A DNA stretch of 32,870 nt from the NCBI GenBank assembly GCA_013152895.1, contig JAADFN010000026.1:4173-37042 (forward strand), in the 5' to 3' direction. Positions 22,623 through 29,848 of the stretch are shown one piece after another. Position numbers and translations under genes: made by a program. Under the pieces are notes generated by a model, which saw only the letters and a program-made list of their open reading frames with translations, was not told the DNA's origin and did not search any database. Every line of letters begins with the position of its first letter. Position 1 is the stretch's first letter. Source of the stretch: Acidobacteriota bacterium (GTDB lineage Bacteria > Acidobacteriota > Thermoanaerobaculia > Thermoanaerobaculales > Sulfomarinibacteraceae).

Positions 22623-25145
22623 TCACTTCGCGTCGTACCACGAATCCCCCCACCCGACATCGACGACGAGCGGCACCTTCAGCTCCACCTGGTGCTCCAT
22701 GACATCCCGCACCAGGGAGGCGACGTCGCGCTCGGTCCCGTGCGGCGTTTCGAGGATGAGCTCGTCGTGAACCTGCAGGAGCAAGCGCGCTTCCCGTCCC
22801 TCCAGCCGGCGGTCGAGCTCGATCATCGCCAACTTGATGAGGTCCGCTGCGGTGCCCTGAATCGGCGCATTGATCGCCATCCGTTCGGCCGCCGCGCGCA
22901 CGGTCGCGGAGCTGTGATCCAGGTTGGCGATCCGCCGCACCCTGCCGAACAGGGTCGTCACGACCCCCTCCCGGCGCGCGACCTCCCGCAACCCGTCCAT
23001 GTACGCCTTGACCTGCGGAAAGCGCTCGAAATAGGTATCGATGAACGCCTGGGCCTGGGCCACGTCAACGCCCAGATCCCGGGCCAGCGAGTACGCGCCC
23101 ATGCCGTAGATCAAGCCGAAGTTGACAGTTTTGGCAGCCCGGCGCTCCGCCGTGGTCACGTCCCGCGGCGCCTTGCCCAAGATGGCTGCGGCGGTGGCCC
23201 TGTGAATGTCCTCACCGTCGCGGAACGCCTCGATCAGGTTCGTATCCCCCGACATGTGGGCGAGCACCCGCAGCTCGATCTGAGAGTAATCCGCAGCAAC
23301 GAGGGAGAAGCCCGGCTCGGCGACGAACGCCCTGCGGACCTCTCGCCCCAGCTCGGAACGGACGGGGATGTTCTGAAGGTTCGGATCGGATGACGAGAGG
23401 CGGCCGGTCGACGTGACCGTTTGGTGAAATCGTGTATGGATCCGGCCGTCCGGCCCGACCTGGCGCGGAAGCGCATCGACGTACGTGGACTTGAGCTTCG
23501 ACTGCTCCCGGTATTCGAGAATCAGCGCCGGCAGGCGGAACCGCCGCCGGGCCAGCTCGGCGAGCACCTCGACGCCCGTCGACGGCCGCCGGGTCTTCGC
23601 CGTGCGCTTGATGACGGGATACTTCAACCGTTCGAACATGACCTCGCCGAGCTGGCGGGGCGAATTGATGTTGAACGCCGTTCCCGCCTCGTTGAAGATC
23701 TCGCGCTGGAGGTCGGCGAGCGACGAGGCGAGGCGGCTCGAAAGATCGGCGAGCACCTTCTCGTCCAAGCGGATTCCCAGCCGTTCCATGCTCTCCAGCA
23801 CCGGCGCCAGCGGCGCCTCGATCCGCTCGTAGACTCCGCGGAGATGCGATGCCTCGAGCTCGGAGAAAACAGCCTCGGCCGCGTCCCGAATCCAGAGGGC
23901 CCGTTCCCCGGCGACCGAAAGCTCCGGATCGCCGGCGTCCGGGGCCGGCTTGAGCACGGCAAGATGACGGCGCGCGATCGCGTCGAGGCTCATCTCCTCG
24001 CCGGGGTTCAAGAGATAGGCCGCAAGAACCAGGTCGCGAGGCTGTCCGGCCCACGCGACGCCGTTGTCCCGGAGCGTGCGAATGACCTCCTTGCTCGAGA
24101 AAACGGTCCAGCCGGCGTCGATCGCGGGCCCGAGCACGGCGACGATCTCACGGCTGGGCGCCCGGCACGCCTGCACATCGCCCGGCGTCGCGACAACGGC
24201 CAGGTCCTCCCCGAGCACGAGCGCGCCCGGGGAGTGCATGAGCGTCTCCACCGGGACCATGCGGATCGTCAGCCGCCGGGCCTCGCCATCGGTCAGATCG
24301 AGCGCCGCGAGAAGCGATGTGAAGCCCAGTTGGCGATACAGATCGGCCAGCCCGGCGACGTTCGGGTCGCTTCGCCTGAGCGCTTCAAGATCGAGCGGCA
24401 CATCCAGGTCTGTCCGAATCTCGACGAGCCTGCGGGAGAGCTCGACCTCGTTGCGATTGTTCGCGAGCGCGTTCCTCGGCCGGCCCGGCGTCACCTCATC
24501 GAGGTGGCGGTAGATGTCCTCGACGGAGCCCCACTGGCTCACCAGCTTCCGTGCGCCCTTCTCACCGATGCCGGGACACCCAGGAACGTTGTCCGAGGCA
24601 TCGCCCATCAAGGCCAGCACGTCGACGACACGGGCCGGGGGCACGCCGAAGAGCTCCTCGGCGGCCGCCTCGTCGAGGAGCCGTTCGTGCCGCGTATGCC
24701 AGACCTTGATCCATGGATCACGGATGAGCTGCAGCATGTCCTTGTCCGAGGTCGCGATGATGCACTCCATTGGAACCTTGGCCGCCTTGACGGCGAGCGT
24801 GCCGATGACATCGTCCGCCTCGAAATCGGGCAGCTCCAGGATCGGGATCCCCAGGTGCTCCAGCGCTTGGCGGACGTACGGAATCTGCGCCTTGAGCTCG
24901 GGAGGCATCGGCTTGCGCTGGGCCTTGTACCGCTCGTCGAGCCGGGTGCGGAAGGTGATCCGGCTGACATCGAAAGCGACCCCCACGTGGGTGGGGCGAA
25001 GATCTTCCAGCATCCGGTGGAGCATCCGGAGAAAGCCATAGGCCGCGCCGGTGGGCGTCCCGTCGGGCGCCGTCAGGTTGTCCCGCAGGGCAAAGTGCGC
25101 CCGGTACAGGTTTGAGTGCCCATCGACGAGCAGAAGACGATCCAT
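22623..25145 (-). CDS. polA: DNA polymerase I (5' nuclease plus polymerase, inactive proofreading domain)
   Basis: An 840-residue repair and Okazaki-fragment polymerase. The N-terminal 5' nuclease (about 1-290) has LLLVDGHSNLYRAHFAL, FDVSRITFRT, PDFEADDVIGTLA, ATSDKDMLQL and DASDNVPGCPGIGEKGA. The middle (about 300-440) has the place of the 3'-5' exonuclease but lacks the DxE Exo I motif; only a DLVLAAYLLNP-like segment remains. The polymerase domain has motif A (AADYSQIELRVLAH), motif B (RRAAKTVNFGLIYGMG) and motif C (LQVHDELILE). Length is close to Taq polymerase (832) and shorter than E. coli Pol I (928). Start 25145 has GGTGAGG upstream; an in-frame ATG at 25184 is less likely. Confidence 0.97.
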   Translation of the reverse strand: MDRLLLVDGHSNLYRAHFALRDNLTAPDGTPTGAAYGFLRMLHRMLEDLRPTHVGVAFDVSRITFRTRLDERYKAQRKPMPPELKAQIPYVRQALEHLGIPILELPDFEADDVIGTLAVKAAKVPMECIIATSDKDMLQLIRDPWIKVWHTRHERLLDEAAAEELFGVPPARVVDVLALMGDASDNVPGCPGIGEKGARKLVSQWGSVEDIYRHLDEVTPGRPRNALANNRNEVELSRRLVEIRTDLDVPLDLEALRRSDPNVAGLADLYRQLGFTSLLAALDLTDGEARRLTIRMVPVETLMHSPGALVLGEDLAVVATPGDVQACRAPSREIVAVLGPAIDAGWTVFSSKEVIRTLRDNGVAWAGQPRDLVLAAYLLNPGEEMSLDAIARRHLAVLKPAPDAGDPELSVAGERALWIRDAAEAVFSELEASHLRGVYERIEAPLAPVLESMERLGIRLDEKVLADLSSRLASSLADLQREIFNEAGTAFNINSPRQLGEVMFERLKYPVIKRTAKTRRPSTGVEVLAELARRRFRLPALILEYREQSKLKSTYVDALPRQVGPDGRIHTRFHQTVTSTGRLSSSDPNLQNIPVRSELGREVRRAFVAEPGFSLVAADYSQIELRVLAHMSGDTNLIEAFRDGEDIHRATAAAILGKAPRDVTTAERRAAKTVNFGLIYGMGAYSLARDLGVDVAQAQAFIDTYFERFPQVKAYMDGLREVARREGVVTTLFGRVRRIANLDHSSATVRAAAERMAINAPIQGTAADLIKLAMIELDRRLEGREARLLLQVHDELILETPHGTERDVASLVRDVMEHQVELKVPLVVDVGWGDSWYDAK

Positions 25146-25163
25146 GGCTCTCACCTCACCGGG

Positions 25164-25172
25164 ATCATACCA
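25164..25172 (-). promoter_or_regulatory. Candidate extended -10 element for polA
   Basis: On the minus strand TGG plus TATGAT (five of six matches) lies about 20 bases before the polA start. No clear -35. The predicted leader is very short, about 12 bases, just enough for the ribosome site. Confidence 0.42.
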
Positions 25173-25310
25173 GCGAGCTTCCAATTATCGTGCACGAGTC
25201 ACGCCACCGTACCGCAGGCATCACGTTCACCGCGTTTTTCGCGGGTCCCGTTCAACAGGTCCACCTCGGCGCTCGCCGCCACCCGCTTGACCGTGTCACT
25301 CGAAACGAAG

Positions 25311-25334
25311 ACGGCGGGCCTGACGGCCCGCCGT
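25311..25334 (-). terminator. Rho-independent terminator after the coiled-coil lipoprotein gene
   Basis: A perfect 10-bp stem (ACGGCGGGCC and its complement) with a 4-base loop, followed on the minus strand by CTTCGTTTC. It starts 22 bases after the lipoprotein gene's stop and ends its transcript before the polA promoter. Confidence 0.72.
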
Positions 25335-25355
25335 ATGCGCCCACTAGGGTCACGA

Positions 25356-26141
25356 TCAGTCCTTCTTGACCTTGGGCTTGACGGCATTCCAACGCTTGGA
25401 ATAAACCTTGTGATGCCTGTTGAAGTAGATCGCCGCAGCCCCGCCGTCCCGGCGCGGGTAGAGCCAGAAATCAACGCCCTTTTCATGCTTCTTGTTCATG
25501 TAGTACGGGTATCCGGCGGTTTTGGAGACCTCTTCTTCGCTCATGCCCTTCTTGACGGCGTCGAAACGATCCTTCGTGATGAATTGCATCTGGTCGTACA
25601 ACGTCATCTTCTGTTTGAGCAGCTTGTACGGGGTCAGGCCGGCGCTCTCGTAATACCCAACTGCAGTTTGAAGGATCTCGATCGCTTTCTTGTAGTCCCC
25701 GGCCTCGCGAATCGCGGTCTCCGCGTTGTTGATGGCCTCGTCGGAGTAGATCTTCAACGCCGCGGCGGTTTGCGGAGCTTTCGGGGCGTTGTTCAACGCG
25801 AAGTTCAGGAAGGTGGCGAGCTTGTCCTGAACCTCGTCGTATTTCTTCGAGACGTCCTGCTCATCGGCCTTGATCTGCTCGGGAAGCTGGGCGAGCTGCT
25901 GCTTCTGCTCATCCGTCAGCTTCCGCTTCCGAATCTGCTTGAGCTGCTCGAGCGTCGCCTTTTCATCGGCCACCTTCTTGCGGGCGTTGACGAGCGCCTC
26001 GTATGACTTTGTAATCGCGAGAGATTGTTTCTGCAACTGGCTTTGCTGCTGCTCTTGTTTCTTTTTGGCTTGGCCGCACCCAAGGGTCAGGCCAAACATC
26101 ACGGGAATCACGACCGCGTACACAACCATTCGACGTCGCAT
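25356..26141 (-). CDS. Coiled-coil lipoprotein with a BamE-like C-terminal domain
   Basis: A 261-residue predicted lipoprotein: basic N-terminus, hydrophobic helix and lipobox LTLGC with the lipidated cysteine at residue 22. Residues about 25-115 are a glutamine/lysine-rich coiled coil; about 125-175 are helical (INNAETAIREAGDYKKAIEI) and TPR-like. The last about 55 residues (KKGMSEEEVSKTAGYPYYM, then DFWLYPRRDG and AIYFNRHHKVYS) resemble the SmpA/OmlA (BamE) fold, where a GMSxxEV helix, a GYP turn and a W-Y strand recur. I do not know a named family with this arrangement. ATG 26141 has AAGGAGG upstream, chosen over 26201. It could be an envelope-assembly factor. Confidence 0.85.
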   Translation of the reverse strand: MRRRMVVYAVVIPVMFGLTLGCGQAKKKQEQQQSQLQKQSLAITKSYEALVNARKKVADEKATLEQLKQIRKRKLTDEQKQQLAQLPEQIKADEQDVSKKYDEVQDKLATFLNFALNNAPKAPQTAAALKIYSDEAINNAETAIREAGDYKKAIEILQTAVGYYESAGLTPYKLLKQKMTLYDQMQFITKDRFDAVKKGMSEEEVSKTAGYPYYMNKKHEKGVDFWLYPRRDGGAAAIYFNRHHKVYSKRWNAVKPKVKKD

Positions 26142-26166
26142 CGGCCTTCCTCCTTTCACCCGGATC

Positions 26167-26195
26167 ACGGTACCAAATCGCACACCCAAAGACAA
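26167..26195 (-). promoter_or_regulatory. Candidate promoter for the coiled-coil lipoprotein
   Basis: On the minus strand TTGTCT and TACCGT are separated by 17 bases, with TGG just before the -10. It lies 26 bases upstream of the start. The -10 is weak without the extended element. Confidence 0.4.
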
Positions 26196-26220
26196 CGTCA
26201 CGGACGCCGGGTGGCGACTC

Positions 26221-26250
26221 TTGCCGCCGGGCCGCCAAAGGGGGGATAAT
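26221..26250 (+). promoter_or_regulatory. Candidate promoter for deoC
   Basis: TTGCCG at 26221-26226 and GATAAT at 26245-26250 are separated by 18 bases. The -10 matches TATAAT at five of six positions. The leader would be about 75 bases. It is divergent from the lipoprotein promoter, with only about 25 bases between them. Confidence 0.5.
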
Positions 26251-26331
26251 GACGACTACGGGCGACCTGAGGATGTTGGAAGAAGTTGCACCATACGCGT
26301 GAGGCCATGATCCGCCGTTGAGGAGGTTCCA

Positions 26332-27021
26332 ATGCATTCCGTCGACTCCATTGCCGGCTTTATCGACCACACCCTGTTGAAACCTGAGGCCGGCCCCGAT
26401 GCCATCACCCGCCTGTGCGAGGAGGCGCGCCGGTACCGTTTCGCGGCGGTCTGCGTGAACCCGATCTGGGTCCCCCTTGCTGCCGACCTGCTTGCTGATA
26501 CGTCCGTGCGCGTCGCCTCCGTTTGCGGGTTCCCGCTGGGCGCGACCCCGACGCCGGTGAAGGCATTCGAGGCGGCCCAGGCCATGCGTGACGGCGCGCG
26601 GGAAGTGGACATGGTGATCTCGATCGGCGATGCGAAAGCCGGCCGCTGGGGCCGGTTGCAGGAAGACATCGCCGGGGTGGCCACGCGGGTTCACGAGAGC
26701 GATGGGCTTCTCAAGGTCATCCTCGAGTGTGGGCTTCTCACGGATTTCGAGAAGGAAGAGGCGGCCCGTCGGGCCGTGGCCGCCGGTGCCGATTTCGTCA
26801 AGACCTCGACCGGTTTCTTGGCGGGAGGCGCGACGGTGGAAGATGTGGCGTTGCTCAAACGAGTCGTCGGCGCCAGCGCCGGGGTCAAGGCCGCCGGGGG
26901 GATCCGTAGCTTGGGCCAGGCGAGAGCCATGCTGGCCGCGGGCGCTTCGCGGCTCGGCACCTCTTCGGGCGTGCGCATCATGGAGGAGGTTGCCACGCAC
27001 CGCCATGGACAGCCAGCATGA
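26332..27021 (+). CDS. deoC: Deoxyribose-phosphate aldolase
   Basis: A class I aldolase of 229 residues that splits 2-deoxyribose 5-phosphate into glyceraldehyde 3-phosphate and acetaldehyde during nucleoside breakdown. It has FIDHTLLKPEA, AVCVNPIWV, VCGFPLGA, the conserved aspartate in REVDMVISIG, the Schiff-base lysine in DFVKTSTGF and the second active-site lysine in GVKAAGGIRS. GAGGAGG stands 6 bases before ATG 26332. No other nucleoside-catabolism gene is adjacent. The gap of 154 bases to the sensor kinase suggests a separate unit, but no terminator is visible. Confidence 0.97.
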   Translation: MHSVDSIAGFIDHTLLKPEAGPDAITRLCEEARRYRFAAVCVNPIWVPLAADLLADTSVRVASVCGFPLGATPTPVKAFEAAQAMRDGAREVDMVISIGDAKAGRWGRLQEDIAGVATRVHESDGLLKVILECGLLTDFEKEEAARRAVAAGADFVKTSTGFLAGGATVEDVALLKRVVGASAGVKAAGGIRSLGQARAMLAAGASRLGTSSGVRIMEEVATHRHGQPA

Positions 27022-27175
27022 TGCATCGGACGCCGTCGCGACGGGCGGGAGGACGCGGCGTGCCTCCGGCGCTGGCGCAGATGGACGGTGAATAGTGCTG
27101 GCGAGATCATCCATACCGTGGCCGGAATCCGGAAGCGGCGCCGCCACGCCCCCCAGACGGCCGGAGGGCGCCAGG

Positions 27176-29848
27176 GTGCTCATCCGCCGGATCGCCTTCA
27201 TGCTCGTCACGGCCTTTGCCCTCGTGGTCGCAGCCGTCTCGATGGCCCGGACCATCCGGTCGTTCCACGTGCTGGACTTCCAGGCGACCTGGACCGCGGA
27301 CGCCCTGAGGCTCGACGTGGTACCGCGCGATTCCTCCGCCCGCAGGGCGGGGCTTCAGCCCGGCGATCGCATCGTTTCCATCGATGGAACGCCCGTTGCT
27401 GAGCTGACGAACCCCGGCCAGAAGCTCACATGGGGGAACGTGCACCGGCTCGAGATCCTCCGGCCCGGCACCGGTACGATCACCGTTGCGTTTCACCCGC
27501 CGCCACCGGAGGTCGATCCCGTCTACCTGGCTCGTTCGGTTGTAGCGATCGCCGGCATCATCTGTGCGCTGCTCGCCGTGCTCGGAACGGCGCGGGACGA
27601 GGCGGCCACCATGCTGCTCCTGGCGCTGGCGGCCCTCGTTCTCGCCACGATTCCGCATCGGACCGCTGCGTCCAGCGTGCTGTTCGCGATGCTCCACCGG
27701 GCATCCGGGGCGGCTCTTTCCTTTCTCCTCGTCCGTTTCTTCGCCATTTTTCCCGAGCAACGGAAAGTCCCCCTGTTCTGGGATCTGGCGACCGGAGCCG
27801 CAATGGGGCTTGCGGCGGCTACTGCGGTCATTCCCGGCACGGCCACGCTGTGGCCATCGGTCGCCATCGGATTGCGGGCCGCGTTCGTTGCGGCCCTGGT
27901 GGCAGGATCGGTCCTGCAGATCCGGAAATGGCGTGCCTCCGCGCGGGTCGCCAGGATCCGCCGGCAGATCGAGTGGTCCGCCCTCGGCATGTTCACCGGC
28001 CTGTTCCCCTACGGAGCGCTGGTCCTGTTGCCACGCTGGCTCGGCATCGGCTTCGAGCCGTTTTCCTGGCTCGCCGTCGTGCCCGTGATGGCGGTTCCAA
28101 TCGGTTTTCTTGCCGCGTTGAAGGAGTACCGCCTGTGGGACCTCGAACCGATAACCCGGGACACGCTCTCTGCAATACTCGTGGTCACCCTCGGCGGCCT
28201 CGTCTTTGCTGCGCTCAACCGGCTGCTCTTCACGTCGGTGGCCCAGGCCGGTCCCCTGCGGAGCCTGTTGGCCTTCGCCACCGGCGTCATCCTCGTGATG
28301 ATCCTGCACCCCGTGCGCCAACAGGTCGGTACGTTCCTCGACCAGTGGCTGTACCACGGGCGTCCCGCTCCCCGGCGGCTGATCACGAACGCGACGCGCG
28401 AGCTCGCCCAGACCACCGATCCGGTGCAGCTTCTCAAGCGCCTTTCGAGCGTCTTGCACGATGACCTCGAGCTCGAGCTCGTCGCCACGTACCAGCGATT
28501 CCGGGGCAACGACTTCAGGCGCGTCACGCCCGCCGTGGGGGACCTCCCGGCGTCGATTCCCGGCGCCATCGTCGGCACGGCCTACCCGGCCACCGCGGAG
28601 CAACCGCTGCGCGACGAGGGGTTCGCCCTCAGGATCCCTCTGGAGCGCGCCGGCGTCGTCCAGGGACTGCTCTACCTTGGCCTGAGACGGGGCATCTTCC
28701 CGCTGGGCCGGGAGGTTCGCGAGGTGGTGGCGGCGCTCGCCGCCCAGGCGGCCCTTGGGCTGGAGAGCGCCGGGTTGATGGAGGACCTCCGGCAGCAGGC
28801 CGAGGAATACCGGATCCTTCACGCCAACACCCAGCGAATCATCGAGTCCTCGGCGGCAGGCATCCTCGTCTGTGACGCACGGGGCCGCATCCTGTCCGCG
28901 AACACCCAGGCCGCGGGGGTGTTTTCCATCGCAGCCTCGGAGCTGGTCGGACGCGAATTGGGTACCCTCGTCGAGCTCCCCAAGCAGTGGGCGCCCCAGC
29001 TCCCCGTCCACGTGCTGAACGCCGGTGGGCAGACCTTGACCGAGCCTCCGCGATGGATCGTGATGGCCGTCTCTGCGCTGGAGCTGGAGAGTGGCCGCTT
29101 CGACGGACGCGTCGTCGTCCTCCAGGATGTGACGGAGCTGCGGGAGCTCGAGAACCGCGTGCGGGAGCAGGAGCGCCTGGCCTCGCTCGGGCGCCTGGCG
29201 TCCGGGCTCGCCCACGAGATCAACACGCCGTTGACCGGGATCGCCTCCTTCGCCCAGCTCCTCGGCGAGATGACGCCGCGCGAGGATCCGCGCGCCGGGA
29301 TCGTCGCCAAGCTCGTGGACCAGAGTTTCAGGGTCTCGAGAATCGTTGCCAACCTCCACGAGGCGATGCGGGGGAGCGGAGGTCAACCCGCGCTCCTCGA
29401 CCTGGGCCAAGCGGTTCGCCGGGCAGCCGAGGACGCCGCACGCTCGCTGGGGGCGGAGGGTAGAATTCGCATCGCCGATCCTGCCCAGCCCGTGCTCGTT
29501 CATGCGTTCTCCGGCGCCGTGGAGCTGGCGGTCGGCAATCTCGTCCGCAACGCGATCGAGGCGTCGCCCCCCGCCGCCAAGGTCGAGATCACGATCGGCG
29601 GCGATGACGAAGCCGCGTGGATCCAGGTGCGCGATCATGGTCCCGGCGTTCCGCACGAGCTTCGGGAAAAGATCTTCGAGCCGTTTTTTACCACGCGCTC
29701 AGCCACGGGAGGAACCGGCCTTGGGCTTGCCATCACGCGTGATATGATCAGCCGCCAGGGAGGTGAAGTACGGCTCGAGCCAGCTCCACCACGAGGAACC
29801 CGGGCGGTGATCCGGCTGCCACGGTCGAGGAGCCCGCACGTATCCTGA
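27176..29848 (+). CDS. Multi-domain membrane sensor histidine kinase (PDZ, TM, GAF-like, PAS, HisKA, HATPase)
   Basis: An 890-residue sensor. After a first membrane helix (about 5-23) comes an extracytoplasmic PDZ-like domain (about 40-108; SSARRAGLQPGDRIVSIDGTPV). A block of about eight membrane helices follows (about 120-400), then a weak GAF-like region (about 400-545), a PAS domain (about 565-645; SSAAGILVCDARGRILSANTQA), and the kinase core. The phosphoacceptor is H680 in GLAHEINTPLTG. The ATPase shows the N-box GNLVRNAIEAS, then DHGPGVP, FEPFFTT and GGTGLGLAI. GTG 27176 has GGAGG upstream and is preferred over GTG 27095. It overlaps the response-regulator frame, so the pair is coupled. 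The signal is unknown. Confidence 0.92.
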   Translation: MLIRRIAFMLVTAFALVVAAVSMARTIRSFHVLDFQATWTADALRLDVVPRDSSARRAGLQPGDRIVSIDGTPVAELTNPGQKLTWGNVHRLEILRPGTGTITVAFHPPPPEVDPVYLARSVVAIAGIICALLAVLGTARDEAATMLLLALAALVLATIPHRTAASSVLFAMLHRASGAALSFLLVRFFAIFPEQRKVPLFWDLATGAAMGLAAATAVIPGTATLWPSVAIGLRAAFVAALVAGSVLQIRKWRASARVARIRRQIEWSALGMFTGLFPYGALVLLPRWLGIGFEPFSWLAVVPVMAVPIGFLAALKEYRLWDLEPITRDTLSAILVVTLGGLVFAALNRLLFTSVAQAGPLRSLLAFATGVILVMILHPVRQQVGTFLDQWLYHGRPAPRRLITNATRELAQTTDPVQLLKRLSSVLHDDLELELVATYQRFRGNDFRRVTPAVGDLPASIPGAIVGTAYPATAEQPLRDEGFALRIPLERAGVVQGLLYLGLRRGIFPLGREVREVVAALAAQAALGLESAGLMEDLRQQAEEYRILHANTQRIIESSAAGILVCDARGRILSANTQAAGVFSIAASELVGRELGTLVELPKQWAPQLPVHVLNAGGQTLTEPPRWIVMAVSALELESGRFDGRVVVLQDVTELRELENRVREQERLASLGRLASGLAHEINTPLTGIASFAQLLGEMTPREDPRAGIVAKLVDQSFRVSRIVANLHEAMRGSGGQPALLDLGQAVRRAAEDAARSLGAEGRIRIADPAQPVLVHAFSGAVELAVGNLVRNAIEASPPAAKVEITIGGDDEAAWIQVRDHGPGVPHELREKIFEPFFTTRSATGGTGLGLAITRDMISRQGGEVRLEPAPPRGTRAVIRLPRSRSPHVS

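Noticed and set aside
27107-29656. 849-residue open frame on the minus strand opposite the sensor kinase
   Set aside because: Shadow frame: glycine/arginine/aspartate-rich without motifs, opposite a gene with complete kinase motifs.
29767-29846. Programmed -1 ribosomal frameshift joining the kinase to the regulator
   Set aside because: The regulator frame is open here, so a shift is formally possible, but I found no X-XXY-YYZ slippery heptamer in the kinase frame. CTG initiation at the stop overlap is simpler.
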